A DNA stretch of 22,133 nt, from contig JBGAKX010000074.1 of NCBI GenBank assembly GCA_044224215.1, positions 1 to 22,133 on the forward strand, in the 5' to 3' direction. Below the pieces are notes generated by a model that saw only the letters and a list, made by a program, of their open reading frames with translations, made no database searches and was not told where the DNA came from. This stretch comes from DAOMFM01 sp035429825. Its GTDB lineage: Bacteria > Acidobacteriota > Blastocatellia > UBA7656 > JADIYM01. Below are positions 6,524 through 16,806 of the stretch, piece after piece (the stretch's first letter is position 1; the number at the start of each line of letters is the position of its first letter). A program made the position numbers and the translations under genes.

Positions 6524-8209
6524 CTATGTCCTCTTCCGGTACTGCGGCACCGATATGGTGGCGCGCGAACGCGGCAGATACGTGATCGTCTTCTCGGCGG
6601 CGCCGTCCTGTACCGTGATCTCCACCGGTTGCGACGCGTCGCCGACATGAATCGGCTTTCGCCGAACGATCGTCTGCCCGTCGCGGAGCCCCGCGTCGTA
6701 CGCGGCGCTTTCGACCTTCACATCCGTGATCAGCTTCTTCTTGACGATCGCGTCGAGGTCGACTCCCAGTTCGAACGTCGCGATCTCCACGGGAACGAGC
6801 TCGTACGCGGGCCCGAGACCGGCCGGCGGAGGCGCGATCAGCTCGCCCTTGACGGCGTAGTGCTCGAGATCCGGCGACGGATCTCTCCCAAGCTCGTCGC
6901 GGGCGAGTGCTGCCAGGGATTCGTTCGATACTTCGAAATTGGCCGTTGACTGCGCCCTGGCCCGCAACGCACGCATGAAGTCGTCGAGCGACCGCTTTCC
7001 GCCCGTAGCCGAGCGGATCTCTGCGTCCCACGTCATGGCGATCAACGCGCCCCGCCAATACGGCAGGCGCCCGACGTCCTGATCCGCAAAGAAGTCCTTC
7101 AGGATGCGCTCGTTGTCCGCGGTGCGAACCGGCGAGAGATAGTACTGGCGAAGGAGCTCGTTGTAGTGATCGACGTATTGCTGTTCGGTGAAGAGACCCG
7201 ACCGGCGAAGGAGCTCGTACGTGTAGTAGTCCGTGAACCCCTCGCTGAACCAGTACATGTACTGCTCGGGCTCCCGGAGCCTGCCGAGGGATTCAGGGTT
7301 CCAGTTGTGAAAGAGCTCGTGCGCGAGCAGGTGCTTGAGGTCCTCGATCGCCGCGTTCGTCGTCACGAATGTCGCGAACGAATTCTTGAGGGCGGTGCCG
7401 CCGATCGAATACTGGCCGGGCGAGCCCTCCAGCGGGATCAGCGTGATCACGTAGTACGGGTAGTTGAAGTCGTCCCAGAACTCGCGCTCCATCGTGAAGA
7501 CCTTCGCGACAAGCTGATTGAAGTCGTCGTCGGTGAACTTCCACCGTCCGCGCATCGCGACGACGACCGGCTTGCTTCGAATGGAGAGCGTTCGCAATCG
7601 GAAGTCGCCGGCAACAAAGATCGAGTGCTGGAGGTCGCCGAGCAGTCCGGTGAATCGCTGTGTGCGGCTTCCCGCGCCATAGCTCGTCGCCACGCTCCAG
7701 TCCCGCGGAAGGCCGCGCCACGCAAACGTCGCGTGCACGGGGGTCGACGCATCGATCGCCGGCGTGACGAATGCCGCGTGTCCGATGAGGTGAACGTATG
7801 TCGGCTGCACGATCGGACGGTACGTGATCGAGCGTCCGGCGGACGGAACTCCCGGCACGTCCTGCACGATCTCGTAGCGCAACGCGAGCTTCTGGCCGGG
7901 GCGGTGTGTGACATTCTTGACGCTGGGACTGGCTCCGTCGGCGAGCGTCGCGCCCTGGCTGAGCACGGCGAGGTTCCTGATGCAGTCGTAGAGATGCTCC
8001 TGACCGCCCCACGCCGAAGGAAGCTCGATCTCGGTCGCGCCGGATGCATTGCCGCGGAAGGTCACGTCGACCGTGAGACGCGTGCCGTCGGCAGCCGCCA
8101 TCACGGTCATCGTGTACGCGATGTCGAGCGCCGCGGGCGCGTCTGCGTGGGCAAAGACGGCCGTCGGCGCCACGGCCAGGAGAAGTGCGAGAAATACGGC
8201 GTGTCGCAT
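6524..8209 (-). CDS. M61-family aminopeptidase (glycyl aminopeptidase type), exported
   Basis: A 561-residue protein with a signal peptide (residues 1-20, ending AVFAHA). Residues ~20-215 form the beta-rich N-terminal domain of M61 peptidases. The thermolysin-like catalytic domain follows, with HELFHNWN (His297, Glu298, His301) and EGFTDYY, where Glu323 is the likely third zinc ligand. Residues ~470-550 look like the family's PDZ domain (LITDVKVESAAYDAGLRDGQ). Length is close to the usual ~600. M61 enzymes remove N-terminal residues, preferring Gly or Ala, from peptides. Only a weak AAGAAG ribosome site precedes the ATG. It lies downstream of the OPT transporter in the same direction, but a strong terminator intervenes, so it likely has its own promoter or relies on read-through. 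Confidence 0.9.
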   Translation of the reverse strand: MRHAVFLALLLAVAPTAVFAHADAPAALDIAYTMTVMAAADGTRLTVDVTFRGNASGATEIELPSAWGGQEHLYDCIRNLAVLSQGATLADGASPSVKNVTHRPGQKLALRYEIVQDVPGVPSAGRSITYRPIVQPTYVHLIGHAAFVTPAIDASTPVHATFAWRGLPRDWSVATSYGAGSRTQRFTGLLGDLQHSIFVAGDFRLRTLSIRSKPVVVAMRGRWKFTDDDFNQLVAKVFTMEREFWDDFNYPYYVITLIPLEGSPGQYSIGGTALKNSFATFVTTNAAIEDLKHLLAHELFHNWNPESLGRLREPEQYMYWFSEGFTDYYTYELLRRSGLFTEQQYVDHYNELLRQYYLSPVRTADNERILKDFFADQDVGRLPYWRGALIAMTWDAEIRSATGGKRSLDDFMRALRARAQSTANFEVSNESLAALARDELGRDPSPDLEHYAVKGELIAPPPAGLGPAYELVPVEIATFELGVDLDAIVKKKLITDVKVESAAYDAGLRDGQTIVRRKPIHVGDASQPVEITVQDGAAEKTITYLPRSRATISVPQYRKRT

Positions 8210-8262
8210 AACGGCAACTTCTTACGATGATGCCGCGAGGCATGTTTCGGGCGCCAAACGAA

Positions 8263-8294
8263 AAGCGGAGCGGCCTGACGAGGCCGCTCCGCTT
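8263..8294 (-). terminator. Strong intrinsic terminator after the OPT gene
   Basis: A perfect 14-bp stem (AAGCGGAGCGGCCT and its complement) closes a four-base loop. On the minus strand it is followed by TTCGTTT. It lies 27 bases past the OPT stop and 53 bases before the M61 start, so it should end most transcripts from the transporter. Confidence 0.85.
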
Positions 8295-8321
8295 CGCGAC
8301 GTGAGGGGATTCTCGCGGTAC

Positions 8322-10856
<2,535 letters not shown>

Positions 10857-11034
10857 CAGCAGTGACCTCCAGGAAGTTTGTCCAAACGGAGCGCTGCGCC
10901 GCGCGCCGTGCCCATCGTGGCTGGCCCGCCCGCGAATGACGGACGGTTGCGTGAAATAGTCGTCAAAGAAGCCGTTTCGAACAAGGAGTATTCGACGGTT
11001 CGCGCACAATCGACCGCTCGCTCAGCATTCAGTC

Positions 11035-11069
11035 TTGTCATTTGTTCTATTGTTCTATAACATCATTTT
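11035..11069 (+). promoter_or_regulatory. gntR promoter with overlapping repeat operator
   Basis: An AT-rich island in GC-rich DNA. TTGTCA (11035-11040) and TATAAC (11056-11061) could be -35 and -10 boxes, with a short 15-base spacer. The spacer holds TTGTTCTAT twice in tandem at an 8-base period (11042-11058). TGTTCTATAACA (11051-11062) has TGTT/AACA ends in dyad. This fits a GntR operator for autoregulation. The -10 ends eight bases before the GTG start and no ribosome site is present, so the message is probably leaderless. A clear promoter for the divergent OPT gene was not found. Confidence 0.6.
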
Positions 11070-11999
11070 GTGAAACTGAAGCTCGACCCGGACAGCCCGG
11101 TTCCGCTCTACCATCAGATCGCCGAAGCGATCCGGTATCGGATCGCGACCGGTGCGCTTGCGCCCGACGACCTCCTGCCGCCGCTGCGCACGGCAGCCGA
11201 GAGCTGGGGCGTCAACATGCACACAGCGCGCAGAGCCTATGCCGAGCTCGCGCGCGCGCGTCTTGTCGAGAGTCGCCCGCAGAGCGGCACGCGCGTGCTC
11301 GCGCAGTTGCGCGCGCCGGCGGCGCGATCGGCGGCCGTTGCAGAATTTCTCTCGCGCGTGGTCCGCGAGGCGCACGAGCGTCACGGACTCACGCTCGACC
11401 AGCTTGTGACGGGTCTTCAGAACTCCGCGTCGCTCGGAACGTCGGGCGTCGTCCACGTCGTCGAGTGCAGCGAAACCCAATCGGAAGACCTCGCCCGGCA
11501 GATCGAGGCGAGGTGGCAGGTCGACGCGCGGCCGTGGAGTCTCGATCGCGTCGACGAGCTGCCGCCGGGTCCCCTCGTCGCGACCTACTTTCATTACAAC
11601 GACGTCCGCGCGCGATGGCCCGCGCGGCTCGCATCGGTGCGGTTCATCGCCATCCGCCCCGACAGCGGTATCGCGGACCGTCTTGGCGCGTGGCGTGAAG
11701 GCGACCGGCCCATCACCGTGACGCTCTGCGAGCGCGAGGCGGCGATGGCCGCGAATATCGAGGCCGATCTCACGACCGTTCTGTCGCCCGATCGTGTCAG
11801 GATCGTCCGACGCGTCGCTGCCGAGCCGAGCGCACTTCTCGAGGCTGAGAGCACGGGGCCAGTCCTCTTCTCTCCCCGCGTATGGGGCGAGCTGAGTCCC
11901 GCGGAGCGCGCGAACCCGCGCGCCGTCGAGGTCCGGTACGTCTTTGACGATGTGGAGCTCGACCGGCTCGGCTCGGACCTCGGCTGGGCGTCGCGTTGA
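11070..11999 (+). CDS. GntR-family regulator with novel C-terminal alpha/beta domain
   Basis: A 309-residue protein starting with GTG. Residues 1-75 are the GntR winged helix: SPVPLYHQIAEAIRYRIATG, LPPLRTAAESWGVNMHTARR and a closing QSGTRVL hairpin. This is closest in style to the YtrA subgroup. The C-terminal ~190 residues are far longer than YtrA tails. They alternate beta strands and helices (VVHVVEC, LVATYFHYNDV, VRFIAIRPD, PITVTLCER, PVLFSPRVW, EVRYVFDDVEL), like one lobe of a periplasmic-binding or Rossmann-type fold, so they could bind a small effector. The gene is divergent from the OPT transporter and 13 bases upstream of the HExxH gene. It probably represses or activates both in response to peptides or an amino-acid product. 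The effector is unknown. Confidence 0.85.
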   Translation: MKLKLDPDSPVPLYHQIAEAIRYRIATGALAPDDLLPPLRTAAESWGVNMHTARRAYAELARARLVESRPQSGTRVLAQLRAPAARSAAVAEFLSRVVREAHERHGLTLDQLVTGLQNSASLGTSGVVHVVECSETQSEDLARQIEARWQVDARPWSLDRVDELPPGPLVATYFHYNDVRARWPARLASVRFIAIRPDSGIADRLGAWREGDRPITVTLCEREAAMAANIEADLTTVLSPDRVRIVRRVAAEPSALLEAESTGPVLFSPRVWGELSPAERANPRAVEVRYVFDDVELDRLGSDLGWASR

Positions 12000-12012
12000 C
12001 GGAGGAACAAGG

Positions 12013-13908
12013 ATGTTTCGATTCGTATCGATAGCCGTTGGGCTTTGCCTGCTCTGGTCGCCGACGGTCACGGCGCACCGTGCTCCGGATGACCCGCCGA
12101 GCGGCGCGGCCGCGCTTCTCGCGGAGGCGAACAGGGTCTTCTATTCGCACGAGCTCGCGAATGCGCGCGCCCTGCTGCTCCGCGCGCTCGCGGCCGCGCC
12201 CGACGCCGAACAGCGCGTCGAAATCGAGATCGCCCTTGCAACGCTCGCGTGGCGCTACGACGGCAACCCCGACGAGGCGCGCGCGCACCTGGCCGCCGCC
12301 GAAGCCGCGGTTGCGAAGCCTGCCGACGCGCCCGCCGAGCGTGCGCGCATGGAGACGCATCTCGGCAACTACGCAGCGGGGCGGACGGCAGCGCTGCGAT
12401 CGCTCGGCGTCGCGCGCTCGACGTCCGAGCGATCGCGCGCAGTGGTCGCCTTCGCCGACGCGGTCGTCGAACAGGCGCTCGCGGCGAAGTTCGACAGGTC
12501 GTGTGGTCCGCCCGATCTCGCGCTCGTGCGGCAGGCGCTGAAGCTCGTGCGCCAGATCGTTGCCGCAGAGCCCGGCAGCCTGGTGCCGTCACGACTCGAG
12601 ATCGACCTGGCGCTTCTTTCGGGTAATGGTCGCGCGGCGCTCGAGGGATGGAGGTCGTATTTCCGGATATCGGCGGCGACCCAACCCGGTTCCGTGCTGG
12701 CAAAGCCATCCGCCGAGCTCTCCGCACTTCTGCCCCGGTGGACGAGCGCGCGGTCGCCGGTGACGCCTCGCGTCGTCGCCGCGCTCGCGGAATCGCGACT
12801 CTTCGACGAAGCAGTTCTTGCAGCGCCGGTAACGAACCTGACGAGCGCCGAACGAGCGACATTTGCGTATGCCCTCTTCGCAAGGCGCGCGCGCCGGATT
12901 ACCGAGGAGTACTACCGGCAGACCGCGCTCCGTCACGGCGATTGGGATGCGTGCCAGGCAAAGCTCTTCGCCGAGGCGGCCGTGCTCTGGCGCGAGATCC
13001 GGCCTGCGGCCGCGCCCGATTTCTCTCCCGAAGCGTTCGTGAAGGAGGTGGACGCGCGATTCGGCGCGATGATCAACCTTGGCGAGACGGCGGGATACCG
13101 CGACCTTCACATGGGCCATCGTGTCGTCGACGAGGCGCGCGAAGTGACGCAATACGGCCACACGGCACGCGTCCGGTTCGTCGCGCTCGACTCGATGGTC
13201 TCGAACGGCTTCCAGAGCTGGGCGTGGGACGGACGGGCGCAGCACGGAGGCTGGGCGTCGGAGGGACTCATCGTCCAGGTGCGGCCCGCGTACGCCGACG
13301 ATCCGCTCGATGCGTGGCGGGCGATCATGGATCCGGCCGAGCGGGAGGCGAATGCGCGACGTGTTTCAACCGACACGGCGGCGGACGATGCACGCGCTGC
13401 CGCGAATCCGACCGCGTTCCTTCCGGGGCTCGCAGGCAGGCTGCCGATTCAGGGCATGGAGCGAATGCTTGCAGGGCTTCGCGCGCGGGGCCTCAGCGGC
13501 GAGGCGCTCAGGCTCGCCTTCCTCGCCGCATTCGAACACGCAAAGGTCGAGAGCACCATCTTTGCTCACGAGGGGCGTCACGCAATCGACAAGACGCTCG
13601 GCGAGTCGTTCACTCCCGCGGACCTCGAGTTTCGCGCGAAACTGTCGCAGATCGCCTTCGCGTCCGAGCCGCGGCTCGCGCTCGGCGGGATCTTCGACGC
13701 CAACATCGGCGACCCGAGCCCGCACGGCCAGGCGAACGAGCGCGTGATGCGCGGGCTGGTGGCGTGGATGACCGCTCATGCAGCCGAGATCTCGGGCCTC
13801 GACCGGGCACGGCCGCTGCTGCCGCAATTCGACCTGCTCACCGACGATCAGATCCGCGAGGCGTTCGCGTCGCTCGATCCGATGCGCACCGACACCGTGG
13901 CCCACTGA
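12013..13908 (+). CDS. Exported HExxH protein with TPR-like N-terminal half (putative metallopeptidase)
   Basis: A 631-residue protein with a GGAGG ribosome site eight bases before the ATG, which lies 13 bases after the gntR stop, so they are co-transcribed. Residues 1-21 form a signal peptide (ending PTVTAHRA). Residues ~30-330 are alanine-rich paired helices that look like degenerate TPR/solenoid repeats. The C-terminal part contains IFAHEGRHAID, an HExxH zinc motif (His519, Glu520, His523). His571 or Glu576 in GDPSPHGQANERV could be a third ligand. I do not recognise the family. The motif, export and link to a peptide transporter regulator suggest a periplasmic zinc peptidase, but HExxH alone is weak evidence. 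Confidence 0.7.
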   Translation: MFRFVSIAVGLCLLWSPTVTAHRAPDDPPSGAAALLAEANRVFYSHELANARALLLRALAAAPDAEQRVEIEIALATLAWRYDGNPDEARAHLAAAEAAVAKPADAPAERARMETHLGNYAAGRTAALRSLGVARSTSERSRAVVAFADAVVEQALAAKFDRSCGPPDLALVRQALKLVRQIVAAEPGSLVPSRLEIDLALLSGNGRAALEGWRSYFRISAATQPGSVLAKPSAELSALLPRWTSARSPVTPRVVAALAESRLFDEAVLAAPVTNLTSAERATFAYALFARRARRITEEYYRQTALRHGDWDACQAKLFAEAAVLWREIRPAAAPDFSPEAFVKEVDARFGAMINLGETAGYRDLHMGHRVVDEAREVTQYGHTARVRFVALDSMVSNGFQSWAWDGRAQHGGWASEGLIVQVRPAYADDPLDAWRAIMDPAEREANARRVSTDTAADDARAAANPTAFLPGLAGRLPIQGMERMLAGLRARGLSGEALRLAFLAAFEHAKVESTIFAHEGRHAIDKTLGESFTPADLEFRAKLSQIAFASEPRLALGGIFDANIGDPSPHGQANERVMRGLVAWMTAHAAEISGLDRARPLLPQFDLLTDDQIREAFASLDPMRTDTVAH

Positions 13909-14129
13909 CGTATCGCCTCGCGGCGAACCGGCCGACAGCGACGGGCCTGGAACCTCACCCCGCGTCGTCGTGATCTTGACGCTCGATCGATCGCGACGGT
14001 AAGAGAGTGGTCCCAAAGGCACAATCACGATGTGGTGGATCGCGTGCCGGTTCATTCGCAGTCATCCGGAGATGCGGGTATCGTCTGATCGTCCGGATTC
14101 CGGATCGCGGCAAGGGAGGCGTCCACAGG

Positions 14130-14543
14130 TTGCGCAACGGAGCCGTCATCGGATTGATGGTGATCATTCTCGGGGTCGCCGGGTACCGTCAGAAGACGAA
14201 TCCCGAGCTCGCCAGCTATGGCGGCTCGTACGTTCTGGTGACGGACGGCGAGACCGGCCGCGTGACGCACACGCTGACGCTGCGGCCTGACATGACCGCC
14301 GAGTTTCGATCGAGCGACGAGGCGAATCTCGAGGTTCCGGTGCTGACCGGCATCTGGCTCGTGCGGGGAACGACGATCGACGTCTCGCTCGCGCGGGCTG
14401 GCACGCCCGCCCGTTCACTCTCACTCAACCTCGCCCGTCAGGATGGAGGGCTCGTCGTTCGAGCAGCGCTCGGTTCGGGGCGCGAGCTCGCAGGCCAGAC
14501 CTTCACGCGAGAAGCCGCATCGTCTGAAATACCGCCGTCATAA
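14130..14543 (+). CDS. Small exported or membrane-anchored protein, unknown
   Basis: A 137-residue protein. I choose the TTG at 14130 because AAGGGAGG lies 10 bases upstream. An ATG at 14157 inside the hydrophobic segment would leave a shorter, weaker leader. The N-terminus (AVIGLMVIILGVAGY) is an anchor or signal peptide without a lipobox cysteine. The remainder is beta-strand rich (GGSYVLVTDGETGRVTHTLTL, GIWLVRGTTIDVSLAR), with a pattern like small lipocalin/NlpE-type barrels. I would not assign it to a family on that. It ends 27 bases before the DUF4956 gene, so probably belongs to the same transcript. Confidence 0.6.
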   Translation: MRNGAVIGLMVIILGVAGYRQKTNPELASYGGSYVLVTDGETGRVTHTLTLRPDMTAEFRSSDEANLEVPVLTGIWLVRGTTIDVSLARAGTPARSLSLNLARQDGGLVVRAALGSGRELAGQTFTREAASSEIPPS

Positions 14544-14570
14544 GCCATTACGTCCGGGAGACCAAGGCCC

Positions 14571-15590
14571 ATGGAAGAAACCAATCCGCCTGCCGAACCA
14601 CAGAACCGATATCAGGTACTGAAGCTCGTCGCATATTTCGTCGTCGTCATTCTCGTCGCAAACCTGTTGCGATACGTCTTCTGGATGCTCGAAGGGACGG
14701 GATCGTTCGAGTCGTTTGCGCGGCTGCACGCGATGATCCTCGACTCGCTCGACATTACGCGAAAGCACGATGACACGATCGTAACGATCTGGTCGCTGGT
14801 AAACACGCTGATCCTGGTGCTCCCGCTCGGATGGGTCTACTCGATCACGAAGTCACGAGAGGGATATGACCGCACCCTGGTGCAGACACTGATCGTCATG
14901 GCGATGGTCGTCTGTGCAATGATGATGATCATCCAGGACCAGTTCTCTCGCGCGCTCGCGCTCGTCGGCGTTGTCTCGGCGGTCCGGTTTCGAACCAACG
15001 TCAAGGATCCCAAGGACGCGGTCTACCTGCTTGTCGCGATCGGCGTCGGCATGGGGTCGGGCCTCGGCGTCTACCACGTCGTGCTGTGGATGACGGTGAT
15101 CATGTGCGTCACGTTCCTCGGCCTCAGCTTCCTCAGGATCGGCGAGCAGCCGGCAGGCGAGGCCGGCTTCATCGACATCGACACCGAGGAGAAGCGAAAG
15201 AAGAAGAAGAAGAAGGACAAGGAAAAGCACAAGGAGAAGCACAAGCACGACGGCCTCGGAGGTAACGAACCGGGTGATTCCGGCCAAGTCAGCCGATATG
15301 CCCGCGTGGCGGATGCACTGAAGGACGCCGAGCACAACGTGAAACGGCCAAACCGGTCGCTCGTCGTGCTGACGTCCGATCCTGCCCTCGCGATCGCGGG
15401 CGTCAGTCGCGTCATGGAGAGCCACGGCCTGCCGTTTCACCACATCGGGACGACCGAAAAGGACGGCGTCACCACGCTGGAATACCTGATTCGCGTCGAC
15501 GGCGACCGTGACGGGCCGTTCGAGATCAAGTCCGAGATCGAAGACGATCTCGGGAATGTCGCGACGAGCGTCGAAACGGCAATCGTGTGA
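14571..15590 (+). CDS. DUF4956 membrane protein with Lys/His-rich linker and cytoplasmic C-terminal domain
   Basis: A 339-residue protein with a purine-rich ribosome site (GGGAGACCAAGG) before the ATG. About five membrane helices lie at residues ~16-39, 66-90, 102-120, 147-165 and 168-190. The SAVRFRTNVKDPKDAVYLL segment between helices is the signature of DUF4956 (MgtC-like) proteins, which often neighbour VTC-type polyphosphate polymerases; none is present here. Residues ~206-227 are an unusual run of lysines followed by KHKEKHKHD. After this comes a ~100-residue soluble alpha/beta domain (LVVLTSDPALAIAGVSRVM, TLEYLIRVDGD) that resembles the C-terminal regulatory domains of the family. Its stop overlaps the next start (GTGA), so translation is coupled. 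Confidence 0.85.
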   Translation: MEETNPPAEPQNRYQVLKLVAYFVVVILVANLLRYVFWMLEGTGSFESFARLHAMILDSLDITRKHDDTIVTIWSLVNTLILVLPLGWVYSITKSREGYDRTLVQTLIVMAMVVCAMMMIIQDQFSRALALVGVVSAVRFRTNVKDPKDAVYLLVAIGVGMGSGLGVYHVVLWMTVIMCVTFLGLSFLRIGEQPAGEAGFIDIDTEEKRKKKKKKDKEKHKEKHKHDGLGGNEPGDSGQVSRYARVADALKDAEHNVKRPNRSLVVLTSDPALAIAGVSRVMESHGLPFHHIGTTEKDGVTTLEYLIRVDGDRDGPFEIKSEIEDDLGNVATSVETAIV

Positions 15591-16678
15591 GCAGCCGGCT
15601 GTCGAAACGCGGGCCGTCGGCAGCGCGGCGAGCGGGCGTCACGTTCGTTGCCGCCGTGGCGCTCGCGGGATCGGCGTGCTTCAACCCCGGTCCGCCCCGC
15701 CACAAAGGCGACGAGCCCGGGGCTGAACCGCTGCTGGTCAAGCCGATCGCGTTCGACCAGCGCAACGAGAAGAACGGCGACGTCTACAACACGTCGGGGA
15801 TCGTGGCGCTCGAGGATGGCCGCTTTCTCGCGGTCGACAACAACACCAACGATGCCCTGCTCGAGCTGCGAATCGATGCTGCCGGAAAGCAGGCGGCGCC
15901 GTTGAAGCTGATTCCGCTCGCCGGGCTTTCGGAAGACGCGGTGGATGACATCGAGGATCTCGCGCTCGCAGAGGCCGGCGGCAGGCGCTTCGTCATCTGC
16001 GTTCCGTCGCTCTCGCTCAAGGAAGGATCGAAGAAGAAGGGCAAGGAAGAAAAGGTTCGTCCGAGCAGCTTGATTCGAGCTGAAGTGATGCCGGACGGCA
16101 GCCTCCGAGCCGAAGAGATGCCGGACTTTCGCGACTGGCTCATCAGGAGCTCACCCGAGCTCGGGATTGCCGAGAGGAATCTGCCCGATCTCGGTGGCCT
16201 CAATGTCGAAGGCGCGGCGTGGGACCCCACCCGCAACGCGCTGCTGCTCGGCATCCGCACGCCGGCTCTCAGCTCCATGCCGATTGTCGTTCCGATACGG
16301 GTCAGGGACGTTGCCGGTCCGTGGACGGCCGCGAATCTCGAGGCGTTGCCGTCGATCACGCTCCGTGTGGAGCGTGCCAGGGACCGCCAGGGAATTCGTG
16401 GAATGGCGACGCTGCCGGACGGCAAGGGATTCCTCGTGACCGTTGGGAACGCCACGAGCCAGGACGAGGCGCCGTTTGCGACCTATGTGTGGGATGGCGA
16501 CAAGAGTGGAACGGTCCGGCGGCTTCCGATCGTGTTCTCCGAAAAGATGAAGCCCGAAGGACTGTGTTACGGCACGGTTGGCGGAAAACCCGCGATCGTC
16601 TTTGTGGATGACGACGGTGGCTTCAAGGTCGTGATGCTCGACGAGCTGCCGCCAGACAGTCTGGAGCTCCGTAAGTAG
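15587..16678 (+). CDS. DUF3616-type beta-propeller, probable lipoprotein
   Basis: A 363-residue protein starting at the GTG that overlaps the DUF4956 stop by four bases. The N-terminus has positive charges, a hydrophobic core (VTFVAAVALAGSA) and Cys31, so it is likely a lipoprotein, although the lipobox is non-standard. Propeller strands include DDIEDLALAEAGGRRFVIC and GLNVEGAAWDPTRNALLLGI, the latter being the hallmark of DUF3616. A lysine-rich insertion (EGSKKKGKEEK, residues ~145-157) interrupts the fold, echoing the linker of the preceding gene. The function of DUF3616 proteins is not established. The tight coupling suggests it works with the DUF4956 protein on the periplasmic side. Confidence 0.8.
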   Translation: MSSRLSKRGPSAARRAGVTFVAAVALAGSACFNPGPPRHKGDEPGAEPLLVKPIAFDQRNEKNGDVYNTSGIVALEDGRFLAVDNNTNDALLELRIDAAGKQAAPLKLIPLAGLSEDAVDDIEDLALAEAGGRRFVICVPSLSLKEGSKKKGKEEKVRPSSLIRAEVMPDGSLRAEEMPDFRDWLIRSSPELGIAERNLPDLGGLNVEGAAWDPTRNALLLGIRTPALSSMPIVVPIRVRDVAGPWTAANLEALPSITLRVERARDRQGIRGMATLPDGKGFLVTVGNATSQDEAPFATYVWDGDKSGTVRRLPIVFSEKMKPEGLCYGTVGGKPAIVFVDDDGGFKVVMLDELPPDSLELRK

Positions 16679-16806
16679 GTCGATCAAGTTGCGGCACGCC
16701 ATACCGGCACGCGTTGCGGCGGTCGGTCGCGAGTCGTATCCTCAGCCAGCCGAGTTCGGTCCGTTCCTTGCTAGTGACATCGATTCAGCCCGATCGTGGC
16801 GTTGAC

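Noticed and set aside
7166..8230. A 354-codon plus-strand open frame
   Set aside because: Antisense to the M61 peptidase, Arg/Glu/Val-rich shadow reading without any domain.
12648..13973. A 441-codon plus-strand frame inside the HExxH gene
   Set aside because: Overlaps the signal-peptide-bearing HExxH gene in another frame; arginine-rich and without structure.
15187..15250. AAG-rich tract as a microsatellite or frameshift site
   Set aside because: It stays in frame within a well-formed gene whose C-terminal domain reads on correctly, so there is no sign of frameshift; kept only as a protein-linker observation.
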